From contig CAKUSP010000005.1 in assembly GCA_934680015.1 (NCBI GenBank), positions 1 through 64,000 on the forward strand: 64,000 nucleotides of DNA, read 5' to 3'. The DNA is from an uncultured Bacteroidales bacterium. Its GTDB lineage: Bacteria > Bacteroidota > Bacteroidia > Bacteroidales > UBA932. The notes under the pieces are model-generated. The model saw only the letters and a program-made list of their open reading frames with translations. It ran no database searches and was not told the origin of the DNA. Below are positions 1 through 7,368 of the stretch, in pieces. Made by a program: the position numbers and the translations under genes. The first letter of the stretch is position 1, and each line of letters starts with the position of its first letter.

Positions 1-486
1 ATGCTCGTTACTGGAGTAGCCTCCACATTGATTGTACAAGTTGCCGTCTTATCTCCAGCCTTGGCGGTGATGGTGGCATTACCTACCTTGATAGCCTTTA
101 CTATTCCATTCTCCACTGTAGCAACTGATGGAATGGACGAACTCCATGTCACGCTCTTATCTGTAGCGTCAGATGGATTGACTGTCGCAGTGAGTGTAAT
201 AGATTCGCCTGCTCTTAATGATGCACTAGTCTTATCCAATGTGATGCTCGTCACTGGTGTAGCTTCCACATTGATTGCACAAGTTGCCGTTTTATCTCCA
301 GACTTTGCGGTAATGGTGGCGCTGCCTACCTTGATAGCCTTTACTACTCCATTCTCTACTGTAGCAACTGATGGATTGGACGAAGTCCATGTCACGCTCT
401 TGTCCGTGGCGTCAGATGGATTGACTGTCGCTATCAATGTAATGGATTCGCCTGCTCTTAATGATGCACTCGTCTTATCTAAAGTA
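1..486 (-). repeat. 243-bp tandem repeat inside the Big_2 gene
   Basis: Bases 1-243 and 244-486 are near-identical tandem copies of 243 bp (81 codons), differing mainly at silent positions. Each encodes one Big_2 domain. The similarity at DNA level implies recent duplication or ongoing gene conversion, so copy number may vary between strains. The array probably continues left of the window. Confidence 0.85.
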
Positions 487-836
487 ATAGATTCGACTTC
501 TATCGGCTTTACTTTAACAACGCATTTTGCGAATTTATTTCCACATGTAGCCTTTACTTCCGCACCTCCTATTTTTAGAGCAGAAACCAACCCATCTTCA
601 ACATTAACCACAGAATCGTCTGATGAAGACCATACTATAGTCTTATTCGTAGTGTTTTCAGGAAGAACAGTAGCCGAAATATTCACAGAACAACCAACGG
701 CTAATTCTACAAAAGTTTTATCTAGAGCCACGCTAGAAGGAAAAACTTCCTGAGGCTCCTTTTTGCAAGAACTAAAATATATTAGTACTATGGTGATTTT
801 TAAAAATATAATAACCTTATTCATTATATATTTCAT
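1..836 (-). CDS. Big_2-domain surface lipoprotein, C-terminus cut by window edge
   Basis: The minus frame is open from the ATG at 836 (alternative in-frame ATG at 824) to base 1, where the window cuts it. The N-terminus is a lipoprotein signal with the lipobox FSSC followed by KKEPQEV. The rest is a string of bacterial immunoglobulin-like Big_2 domains of about 81 residues, each with VKAI(K)VGxATITAK and DKTATCxINVEATPVTSITL. At least two full domains and parts of two others are visible. Such domains usually form stalks or adhesive modules on the outer-membrane surface. It starts 11 bp after the stop of the upstream lipoprotein gene, so it is probably the third gene of that operon. The C-terminal functional domain is outside the window, so no precise role can be given. 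Confidence 0.85.
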   Translation of the reverse strand, partial: MKYIMNKVIIFLKITIVLIYFSSCKKEPQEVFPSSVALDKTFVELAVGCSVNISATVLPENTTNKTIVWSSSDDSVVNVEDGLVSALKIGGAEVKATCGNKFAKCVVKVKPIEVESITLDKTSASLRAGESITLIATVNPSDATDKSVTWTSSNPSVATVENGVVKAIKVGSATITAKSGDKTATCAINVEATPVTSITLDKTSASLRAGESITLTATVNPSDATDKSVTWSSSIPSVATVENGIVKAIKVGNATITAKAGDKTATCTINVEATPVTS

Positions 837-847
837 ATCCGCAGTAA

Positions 848-3523
848 TTATTTTAGAGATACATAATAGTAATCGTCATCTTTTCCCCTAGACCATTCAA
901 AGACAACCGGATCCACTCTTTTCTTAAATTGTGTTAACTTTGTGTCATGCCCTTTAATTTTTGACTTTATATTCTTGTCAAAAGCAACGAACTCATCAAA
1001 ATTATACTCCCAATTATCATAAGCCATCTCATGGACTCTTTTGTAAATGGCTTCCCTACATGGTGCATTAAACCCAATAGAGTCTTTGCTCATTGTACTA
1101 CTCTCCGTTGATTTTGTCCAATCGCCAAATTTAAAAACACCTAAATTCTCATTAGAATAAATTTCATTATTCAAAAAATGACTCCATTTTACCTCATTTG
1201 GATTATCTGATAAATCAATATTTTGCCAATTACCTTTTGAGTTAGCCTTTTGATAATCACTCTCAGTACACTTTTCTTCTATTTCTGGCGCTAGCCCAAA
1301 AAACTGGCCGAACACATAATTCAATTCTATATAAAATTGATTATCATCCTTGAATGGGTAACAATACAACACAGTAGCCTCATTATACATGTCAAATTCA
1401 CTAGATACATTAAAGTCTAAAGAATCATTCAGTATAATTAGTTGAAAGACTTTATTTGAAATCCATGGCCAATTAGGATATAGCATTGTTAAATAATTTT
1501 CAAGGTTCAATGATGGACGCAAAACCCAATACATTTGGCGTTCCAACAAATTTTCAACAATTTTTGAACTAATCCCAGTATCAAAAGCCGTAATGCCTGC
1601 ACGCGACTCATTTTCAGATACTGCATACATTATGTAAATATTAAAGAACTCCTTTAATCCACATAATGGAGCTTCTGAAAACAAATGATTAACAGCACGA
1701 TTAAGATCGTCATCATATTTCCCATCATTAATTAGCCTATCCGAATATGCCTCTCCCATTAAAACGATGTCGATTCCTTTTCCTTTCGTTGCCTTTTGAA
1801 TTTGTTTATAAGTACCATCTTTACTAAAATCCGAGCTTTTATATAATTCAGCATATGGATCACTATATGTAGGGAATGGCATTCCTGGATCAACCCATTG
1901 AATATAGGAATTTGCATAACTCGAATACACATTGATACTTTGAATCATTCGTTCTTTTACATCTTCTGGAGCCCGTATCACACAGTATTTGCTATGAGCA
2001 CCAATGGCATGGCAAAACATACCTAAGGAACTTTCCACGTAAGAAGAAAAATTAAAATGCGCAATATCCAATTCCTGAAGACTCAAACACTCTCCCAAAA
2101 AATTCTCCATATTATAACAAGCACTTGTATTAAATGAACTTAAATCCAAATGCTTTAATTTGAGACAATATGAAAACATTGCTTCCATATCAACGACTGT
2201 TTTCGTACAAAAAGATGATAAGTCCAAATACTCAAGACTACGGCAACCACAAAACATTCTTGCCATAGATTCCGAACTTGATGTATTAAAATTACTAAGA
2301 TCAACTTGTTTCAACGAACGACATTCCGCAAAACAGCTCTCAAAACTCTCAGCCTCAATAGTATCAATCCCCTCAAAATCAACTTTAACCAACGATTTAC
2401 ATCCACTGAACATTCCGGATGTGACATGTTTTAGATTGAAATACTCTTTTTCAGTATAATAATGAATAATTGTCCCTTTTTGTTCAAAATACACCGGTTC
2501 ATCTTCAGTCCCACAATTTATATTAGTTACTTTATTACTTGAAGGATGAAAATACACCTCTGTTATTTTATCTTTCTCTACGCCATCAGGAAACATCCGC
2601 AGCATCGTGGCACCATTTTTATATGGTTTGAATATTAAGCCACTATCCATATTGTACAATCGCTTAAAAACAGACCTTTTAATTGATGTTTTCCCTTTTG
2701 TAAGAAATGTAGCAATTTCAGAATCTTTTTTTAAGGTAACTCGTATAGGACGAGTATTCTCAGAAGGAAACATTGACACATAATAATACCTACCAACCTC
2801 AAAATGCGAATTATCTGGCGCACGAACGATTACCTCGGAGACCTCTCCATTTTCCGGAACACACTGTTTATTTTTGTTCTCATCCATATCATATGACAAA
2901 AGTAGTCTCCCAGACATAGCGTCACCATTAAGATACTTAAATGATACTTCATTTATCCCCTCTTGTGAAACGGAAAACTTTATTCCGCCACAAATATTTT
3001 TAAAATTAAGATTTTTGTCATCACTAACAGCAACACTAACAAATGCATTTCGATCAAATGAATCACCGGTTGCTGTCTGTACAGTTGGAATTGTAACCAT
3101 AAAACTTCCTGGCTGAATTAAATAAATAGACTTATATGGATAAACCGCTACATATTTCGTTGCATCATCCATATCTGTAAAGTTGTGACATACAAAATCT
3201 GTTTCTGAAGAGCAATCTGAATTTATTGAAACAAAGTGTGATACCGCAGCATCATAATCAATGCTACCATCAAGTTTTTGCCAAAAAGGAACTATCCCAA
3301 TCTCATCCCCCGGTGACCACCAGACGCTGCCATCTTCCTGAAGAACAGTCTTCGTCTCTGGATCCCAACTCGCATGAAAAACGACTTCGTGCAACTCCTC
3401 CTGCTGTTGAGGTTCAATATCCTTGAGGCATCCTAATAATGAAAAGAGAGAAGCCGTAATTAATAAAGACATCGGGGCTGCTTTGGTCATAAATGAGACC
3501 TGTTTTAATATTCTATTTTTCAT
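848..3523 (-). CDS. Mfa-like/BspA-repeat lipoprotein with inactive M64 peptidase-like domain
   Basis: I start this 891-aa protein at the ATG at 3523, which gives MKNRILKQ..., a hydrophobic stretch and the lipobox LLGC. An ATG 15 bp upstream is less likely. Residues about 30-290 resemble the fimbrillin/Mfa-like N-domain (ETKTVLQEDGSVWWSPGDEI). Residues about 330-510 are BspA/DUF285 leucine-rich repeats (repeated FxxCxSLxxLDLSxFNTS). From about 580 to the end it resembles peptidase family M64 (IVLMGEAYSDRLI near the start, FNAPCREAIYKRV near the end). The segment that should carry the zinc-binding His-Glu...His reads YVFGQFFGLAPE (about residues 735-747) with no His or Glu ligand, so I infer a non-catalytic, probably binding or adhesive, role at the cell surface. 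It lies between an unknown membrane protein gene (21 bp gap) and the Big_2 lipoprotein gene. Confidence 0.8.
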   Translation of the reverse strand: MKNRILKQVSFMTKAAPMSLLITASLFSLLGCLKDIEPQQQEELHEVVFHASWDPETKTVLQEDGSVWWSPGDEIGIVPFWQKLDGSIDYDAAVSHFVSINSDCSSETDFVCHNFTDMDDATKYVAVYPYKSIYLIQPGSFMVTIPTVQTATGDSFDRNAFVSVAVSDDKNLNFKNICGGIKFSVSQEGINEVSFKYLNGDAMSGRLLLSYDMDENKNKQCVPENGEVSEVIVRAPDNSHFEVGRYYYVSMFPSENTRPIRVTLKKDSEIATFLTKGKTSIKRSVFKRLYNMDSGLIFKPYKNGATMLRMFPDGVEKDKITEVYFHPSSNKVTNINCGTEDEPVYFEQKGTIIHYYTEKEYFNLKHVTSGMFSGCKSLVKVDFEGIDTIEAESFESCFAECRSLKQVDLSNFNTSSSESMARMFCGCRSLEYLDLSSFCTKTVVDMEAMFSYCLKLKHLDLSSFNTSACYNMENFLGECLSLQELDIAHFNFSSYVESSLGMFCHAIGAHSKYCVIRAPEDVKERMIQSINVYSSYANSYIQWVDPGMPFPTYSDPYAELYKSSDFSKDGTYKQIQKATKGKGIDIVLMGEAYSDRLINDGKYDDDLNRAVNHLFSEAPLCGLKEFFNIYIMYAVSENESRAGITAFDTGISSKIVENLLERQMYWVLRPSLNLENYLTMLYPNWPWISNKVFQLIILNDSLDFNVSSEFDMYNEATVLYCYPFKDDNQFYIELNYVFGQFFGLAPEIEEKCTESDYQKANSKGNWQNIDLSDNPNEVKWSHFLNNEIYSNENLGVFKFGDWTKSTESSTMSKDSIGFNAPCREAIYKRVHEMAYDNWEYNFDEFVAFDKNIKSKIKGHDTKLTQFKKRVDPVVFEWSRGKDDDYYYVSLK

Positions 3524-3544
3524 AATCACTAAACACAAAAACGC

Positions 3545-4762
3545 CTAATTAATATATTCTGGAAAATCAAATCCTATTCTCTTCTGCGCCATAATGCCAA
3601 CAGCATTAGATGATTCCTTAATGGCACTGGCCATAGCTTGAATAGTCTTTATCCTCTTCATGTCCCAAACATTTATATTTGCTGGTATTCCTATTACAAC
3701 TCCTGGTTTTTTAGGGCCACATCCGATTTCGTACAGAAGATTCTTTTCTATATCATTATACCTTAAGTAATACTCCTCACTTGTATCATTGTCGGAACGC
3801 TTAATCTGAAAATCATTACCAAGTTCTGACGAAAAGCTGTCTGACAATCTACATATCCTTTCTTCCGAACAAACACATACACCATCACATTCATTACTTG
3901 AATTTAACAGATATATTTTTTTATCCTTCTTATATTTATAAGCAGTCAAAAGTATTACAAGGCTATCGGCATTATTATGTCTTGTCATATTCTCAACATT
4001 TTCAAAGAATTTTTTAAACAGAGAATTCTTCTTTGTGTCATCACTGACGTTGAAAAAATTCTCACCCGTAACGACTTCTTTAGATATAAAATTGAAACCG
4101 CCAAAGAATGCCAGATAAAATCCGAATTTGCTCAATCCTAAGGATGTCGCGGCTACAACTATTGTTACTTTAGAGTTTTTATTGACCATTGCCCCATAAG
4201 GCCTATTCATCCAATAGCATTCTACCACAAACTTTTCGTACTGATAAGATGATGAAGAGCGAGTTGAAGACAGATCTGCTACACGAAGATGATTTGACTT
4301 AGCACATGCCTTAATAATCTCGTCATCAGTTAGACCAAGACGTGTTTTTAAATAAGAAAAACTCCTATACCATGGGATATATCTTAAATTGGCACCCGTT
4401 TTCCTATTATAAATCCACTTAAATTTTTTATAAATAGATTCCGAAATATATTTGCATCTATACCATTCAATGATGGATTTGTAAACCTCATAAAAAAGAC
4501 TTACCAAGGCTGCCAAAAAGAAAACCTTAATGATTGCCAATGTAGTCTCTGGTAAAGGCATAGGATAATCGACTGATTTCCACAAGCAATACTTTGGCAG
4601 GATAGCTAGACAAGATTTTAATTCAATTGGCATTCCAGATTTACAAGAGGAAATCAGTGCCCATATAGTTACAATCAGCTCAAATAAAAAAGCAAGACCT
4701 ATAGAAACTAAACAAAGAAAGCCTAGTCTATTTGGATAGTGCCATTTATCTACTATTTTCAT
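3545..4762 (-). CDS. Two-TM membrane protein of unknown function
   Basis: I do not recognise this family. The start is placed at the ATG at 4762 (MKIVDKWHYPNR), because a GTG 33 bp upstream adds only a polar extension. The 405-aa product has two hydrophobic segments near the N-terminus (FLCLVSIGLAFLFELIVTIWAL and about residues 75-95, LAIIKVFFLAALVSLFYEV), then a large soluble part of about 300 residues. That part contains the hydrophobic strand KVTIVVAATSLGLSKFGFYLAFFGGF and a C-terminal stretch GVVIGIPANINVWDMKRIKTIQAMASAI. The pattern suggests a membrane-anchored cytoplasmic alpha/beta domain. It is the first gene of the operon with the two downstream lipoproteins, spaced by 21 bp from the next gene, so it may serve their export, anchoring or regulation; that is inference from position only. 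Confidence 0.6.
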   Translation of the reverse strand: MKIVDKWHYPNRLGFLCLVSIGLAFLFELIVTIWALISSCKSGMPIELKSCLAILPKYCLWKSVDYPMPLPETTLAIIKVFFLAALVSLFYEVYKSIIEWYRCKYISESIYKKFKWIYNRKTGANLRYIPWYRSFSYLKTRLGLTDDEIIKACAKSNHLRVADLSSTRSSSSYQYEKFVVECYWMNRPYGAMVNKNSKVTIVVAATSLGLSKFGFYLAFFGGFNFISKEVVTGENFFNVSDDTKKNSLFKKFFENVENMTRHNNADSLVILLTAYKYKKDKKIYLLNSSNECDGVCVCSEERICRLSDSFSSELGNDFQIKRSDNDTSEEYYLRYNDIEKNLLYEIGCGPKKPGVVIGIPANINVWDMKRIKTIQAMASAIKESSNAVGIMAQKRIGFDFPEYIN

Positions 4763-4795
4763 GAAGAAAATACCCTTATTTTGCCCTGAGACCAC

Positions 4796-5234
4796 CCTAC
4801 CAGAACGGGTACAAAAAAGACGTGGGAGTCATACTCTTGCTCATCCTGGGTACCGGCCTTGGCTGCCTTCTACAGAGATAAGCAAAGCAGCTAGCCCACG
4901 TCAGGATGATATGCAGTACATCACCACGCCTATACGAAGACGCGGATGACCGAATTGTCATCACAAGTGGACGCTCCCTTTGCCGTTTCTTTCTGTAGAA
5001 TCCAAATTACCAAGTTTGTACCCAGAAGAAAAACGTCAAGTAACGTCTTAATATGTCTTGCCCACCCATCCCTGCAATCAAATCAGCAGCATCAAGATCA
5101 ACAATCAGATACACTGTTTTGAGTGCCGGGCTAGCTGAACGACACAAAGATAAGTTATTTTATCAAAAGGATAACAACAGCCGGCTGAAATTTCGTAAAA
5201 TGTTTAAATTTGCAGAACTTATATACTGTAGAAT
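4796..5234. other. Gene-poor stretch with decayed coding fragments
   Basis: No intact gene is visible in these 440 bp. On the plus strand, a frame from about 4830 reads a hydrophobic segment (GVILLLILGTGLGCLLQR) followed by a stop at about 4879 and then a further open stretch to about 4998. On the minus strand, a 35-codon open stretch at about 5000-5115 also looks protein-like but has no convincing ATG. A Bacteroidota-type minus-strand promoter lies at 5145-5177. The region is either remnants of lost genes or a long untranslated leader for the operon starting at 4762. Confidence 0.4.
5145..5177 (-). promoter_or_regulatory. Bacteroidota-type promoter, minus strand
   Basis: The -7 box TATCTTTG (complement of 5145-5152) matches TAnnTTTG, with a TTG at 5175-5177 as possible -33 element, 22 bp apart. 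It points toward the 3545-4762 gene about 375 bp away, so a transcript would have an unusually long leader unless a small gene lies between. Confidence 0.45.
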
Positions 5235-5522
5235 ATGACAAAGAACACAGATATAACACCCTACAGAAAGGATGTCAAGACAATAAAGAGAGCGATTTTA
5301 GAGAGTCAAGGACGTGCATTACGCTTGGCCAGCGGGCAGGTCTGTCCCTCTATTTCGGGATAGGTTTATACATCAGTGCTCATTCCCGTGAAGGATATTG
5401 GGGAACCGGTGCGATAGAAGCCATCAGTGAACAGATCCGCAAAGAGATGCCAGGGCTTAGAGGATTCTCCGCTGAGAGCATGAAAAAGATGCGCACTTTC
5501 TCGGAGTTCTGGAGTCAGTTCA

Positions 5523-5551
5523 TAAATCGGTCGCCACTGGCGACCGATTTA
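5523..5551. repeat. 29-nt perfect palindrome inside the DUF1016 gene
   Basis: Fourteen-bp arms flank a single central base at 5537; the core is GGTCGCCA-C-TGGCGACC. It lies in frame in the variable linker after the MRTF motif and encodes RSPLATDLQ. Confidence 0.85.
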
Positions 5552-5606
5552 CAAAAGATTGAAAATGAATTCATTATTGAAACAGATTTATTTTCGATCC
5601 AAAAAT

Positions 5607-5623
5607 GGTCGCCAATGGCGACC
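5607..5623. repeat. 17-nt palindrome, second copy of the same core
   Basis: GGTCGCCA-A-TGGCGACC has 8-bp arms and one central base. It has the same arm sequence as the palindrome at 5523-5551, with centres 78 bp apart, and is also in frame (WSPMATEFN). Confidence 0.85.
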
Positions 5624-6453
5624 GAATTTAACAGGGAGGACATTCTGTCTGTCAGTTTCTCCCATCACATGGAGATATTGCATAAGACAAAGGACATCAA
5701 TGAAGTCTTGTTCTACCTCCGTCAAACTGTAATGCATCAATGGAACAAGTATGAACTCCGTAAGGCTCTCAAACAGAATATTTACAAAAACGGAAATAAT
5801 ACACTTTCAAACAATTTTATTGAAACAATTCCTGATACCAAACAGGCACTGAAGACCATCCGGATGTTCAAGGATGAGTATATCCTAGACTATATCAATG
5901 CCGAGGATATTGACGAAGAATACGACTGTGTAGATGAAAGAGTCGTGGAAAATCAGATCGTCCGCAACATACGTAAATTCATTATGACATTCGGCCGTGA
6001 TTTCGCCTTTCTCGGGAATCAGTATCATCTAGAGATTTATGGGGTCGAGCATTTCCCTGACTTGTTGTTCTTCAACCGCGAACTCAATTCCCTTGTTGTA
6101 ATTGAGCTTAAAATAGGAGAATTCAAAGATGCCTACCTTGGGCAATTATTCGGTTATCTCAAAATTCTTGATGATAAAGTCAAAAAGCCTCATGAGAATC
6201 CGTCTGTAGGAATTGTTTTATGTAAGGAAGCCAATAAAGCTTACGCTCAATACGCTGTCCGAGACTACAGCAAGCCAATGGGTGTGGCAACTTACTACAC
6301 CCTAGCGGATATGCCGACAGCATTGCAGCAGGCGCTCCCAGATGTAGAAGAGCTCAAAAAACTGCTATAGATGTTTTTCAAGAAGTAAAAGGAACGAACT
6401 TAAATCCGCCCAATGGCCCACTTGGCTTCTTCACTACATTGAACTTTGCCTGA

Positions 6454-6696
6454 TTGTATCCTTGCCTTTCTCAATATCTGCTCATGCGCCTGTCGGAGTC
6501 TCTTTCAGGGCGTTTCGAGAAAGGATTATCAAAGAGGAACCTTGAACTGATGCGACAGTTCTACCTGACATATAAGATTGCGAAATCGACGATTTCGCGA
6601 TCTTTGAGCTGGACACATTATATAAGGCTGATGCGAATTTCTGATCCGAAGGAACTGGCATTCTATGAGATTGAGGCTGCAAATAAAATGTCATAA
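6454..6696 (+). pseudogene. Fragment of a second DUF1016 N-domain gene
   Basis: From about 6478 the frame reads SESLSGRFEKGLSKRNLELM, then RQFYLTY and LSWTHYIRLMRI, the canonical DUF1016_N motifs. It has no proper start, ends after NKMS at 6696 where family members continue for more than 200 residues, and carries no nuclease domain. It is a truncated remnant distinct from the gene at 5235-6370, which has its own N-domain. It sits about 215 bp from the 3' end of tRNA-Met, consistent with a hotspot for gene gain and loss. Confidence 0.7.
6574..6604. repeat. 31-nt palindrome inside the DUF1016 fragment
   Basis: GCGAAATCG-A-CGATTTCGC is perfect at 6580-6598. Beyond a T-G wobble at 6579/6599 the arms continue AAGAT/ATCTT. 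The single-base centre is at 6589. It falls between the FYLTY and LSWTHY motifs, again a variable linker, and encodes KIAKSTISRS. Confidence 0.85.
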
Positions 6697-6819
6697 TACT
6701 GCAAAATGGACAATAATTTTAGTGGCACATTAGTGGCACTTTTGTGTCCATTTGCTCCCCATACAGGGCTTTCTGTGGACAGGTGGCAATATGTTCCAGA
6801 TACTGTCCAGAAAGCCTAA

Positions 6820-6852
6820 AAACCCCTTTGCAGGCACTTGTGGTGGGGGTTT
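6820..6852. other. Hairpin in the tRNA-Met downstream region
   Basis: Arms AAACCCC (6820-6826) and GGGGTTT (6846-6852) enclose a 19-nt loop. Its role is unknown. It may be the end structure of a former inserted element. Confidence 0.4.
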
Positions 6853-6862
6853 CATATAGAAT

Positions 6863-6897
6863 GAAAAAACCCAGTCCATCATAAAGACAGACTGGGT
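6863..6897 (-). terminator. Rho-independent terminator of tRNA-Met
   Basis: On the minus strand, ACCCAGTC (6890-6897) and GACTGGGT (6869-6876) form an 8-bp stem followed by TTTTTT. It begins 13 nt past the tRNA 3' end. Confidence 0.75.
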
Positions 6898-6910
6898 GAT
6901 TTTCTCTGTG

Positions 6911-6984
6911 TGGTCCCTGTAGGGCATGATCCTACGACCCCCTGATTATGAGTCAGATGCTCTAACCAACTGAGCTAAGGGACC
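6911..6984 (-). tRNA. tRNA-Met (CAT anticodon)
   Basis: A 74-nt cloverleaf with acceptor GGTCCCT/AGGGACC, discriminator A, D-arm GCTCAGTTGGTTAGAGC, anticodon loop CTCATAA (CAT) and T-stem GTAGG/CCTAC. CCA is not encoded. The T-loop reads ATCATGC instead of the usual TTCRANT, so the T54-A58 pair is swapped to A54-T58. The CAT anticodon could also be tRNA-Ile2 (lysidine-modified), but the acceptor and anticodon stems fit my recollection of Bacteroidales elongator tRNA-Met. Confidence 0.88.
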
Positions 6985-7017
6985 GGAAAAAGAGCCGTAT
7001 ATTCTCCTTTCGGATTG

Positions 7018-7025
7018 CAAATATA
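7018..7025 (-). promoter_or_regulatory. -7 box of the tRNA-Met promoter
   Basis: TATATTTG on the minus strand matches TAnnTTTG, about 33 nt before the tRNA 5' end and 20 nt after the rpsJ stop. The tRNA therefore has its own promoter. Confidence 0.6.
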
Positions 7026-7044
7026 CAAACTCTTTTTGTTATTA

Positions 7045-7350
7045 TCAAACTTTGATCTCTACATCTACACCTGCAGGCAATTCTAGTCTCATAAGAGCAT
7101 CTACTGTTTTAGCATTGCTCCCTTCGATATCGAGAAGCCTACAATATGTATCGAGCTCAAACTGCTCACGACTCTTCTTATTAACGAAGGTAGAGCGGTT
7201 GACTGTGAAAATCTTTTTGTTAGTAGGAAGCGGAATAGGTCCGTTTACCATAGCGCCAGTAGACTTCACCGTCTCAACGATTTTAGCTGTCGATTTATCG
7301 ACAAGCATATGATCGAATGATTTGAGTTTAATTCTGATTTTTTGGCTCAT
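7045..7350 (-). CDS. rpsJ: 30S ribosomal protein S10
   Basis: A 101-aa, full-length S10 ([14 protein letters not shown], then [29 protein letters not shown]). It is part of the 30S head and, in other bacteria, the NusE antitermination factor. It follows fusA by 18 bp as last gene of the str cluster. In Bacteroidales this gene is normally followed at once by rplC and the rest of the S10 operon, but here its stop is followed by a tRNA-Met and unrelated decayed DNA, so the ribosomal supercluster is interrupted. Confidence 0.98.
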   Translation of the reverse strand: MSQKIRIKLKSFDHMLVDKSTAKIVETVKSTGAMVNGPIPLPTNKKIFTVNRSTFVNKKSREQFELDTYCRLLDIEGSNAKTVDALMRLELPAGVDVEIKV

Positions 7351-7368
7351 ATTTACAATTTTTTACTA

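Larger units (their letters stand above)
5235..6370 (+). pseudogene. DUF1016/YhcG-family PD-(D/E)XK nuclease, frameshifted
   Basis: This is a DUF1016 (YhcG-like) protein: an N-domain with YFGIGLYISAHSREGYWGTGA and GLRGFSAESMKKMRTF, and a C-terminal PD-(D/E)XK nuclease fold with FPDLLFFN and VVIELKIGEF as the catalytic D...ExK. The natural N-terminus starts at the ATG at 5235 (MTKNTDITPYRKDVKTIKRA, a typical family start), but this frame hits TAG at 5361. The rest continues in another frame, entered at about 5330-5342, where one base appears missing between the ASGQ and LSLYFGIG codons. A GTG/ATG start further into the other frame would give a non-family N-terminus. Downstream sequence is intact to the stop at 6370. 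Family members are linked to recombination and Holliday-junction-type nuclease activity. This one is a recent pseudogene, a phase-variable gene or a sequencing error. Confidence 0.8.

Noticed and set aside
1..753. A plus-strand open frame of 250 codons at the window start
   Set aside because: It is antisense to the repeated Big_2 gene. The minus frame has a lipobox and clear Big_2 motifs; the plus frame is low-complexity and repeats because the DNA does.
4761..4949. Plus-strand 62-codon frame next to the unknown membrane protein gene
   Set aside because: No family resemblance, and it overlaps the start of the minus-strand gene. A different plus frame in the same place looks more protein-like but contains a stop.
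6730..6927. Small minus-strand protein downstream of tRNA-Met
   Set aside because: The frame runs through the tRNA terminator hairpins and the tRNA 3' end; there are no protein-family features.
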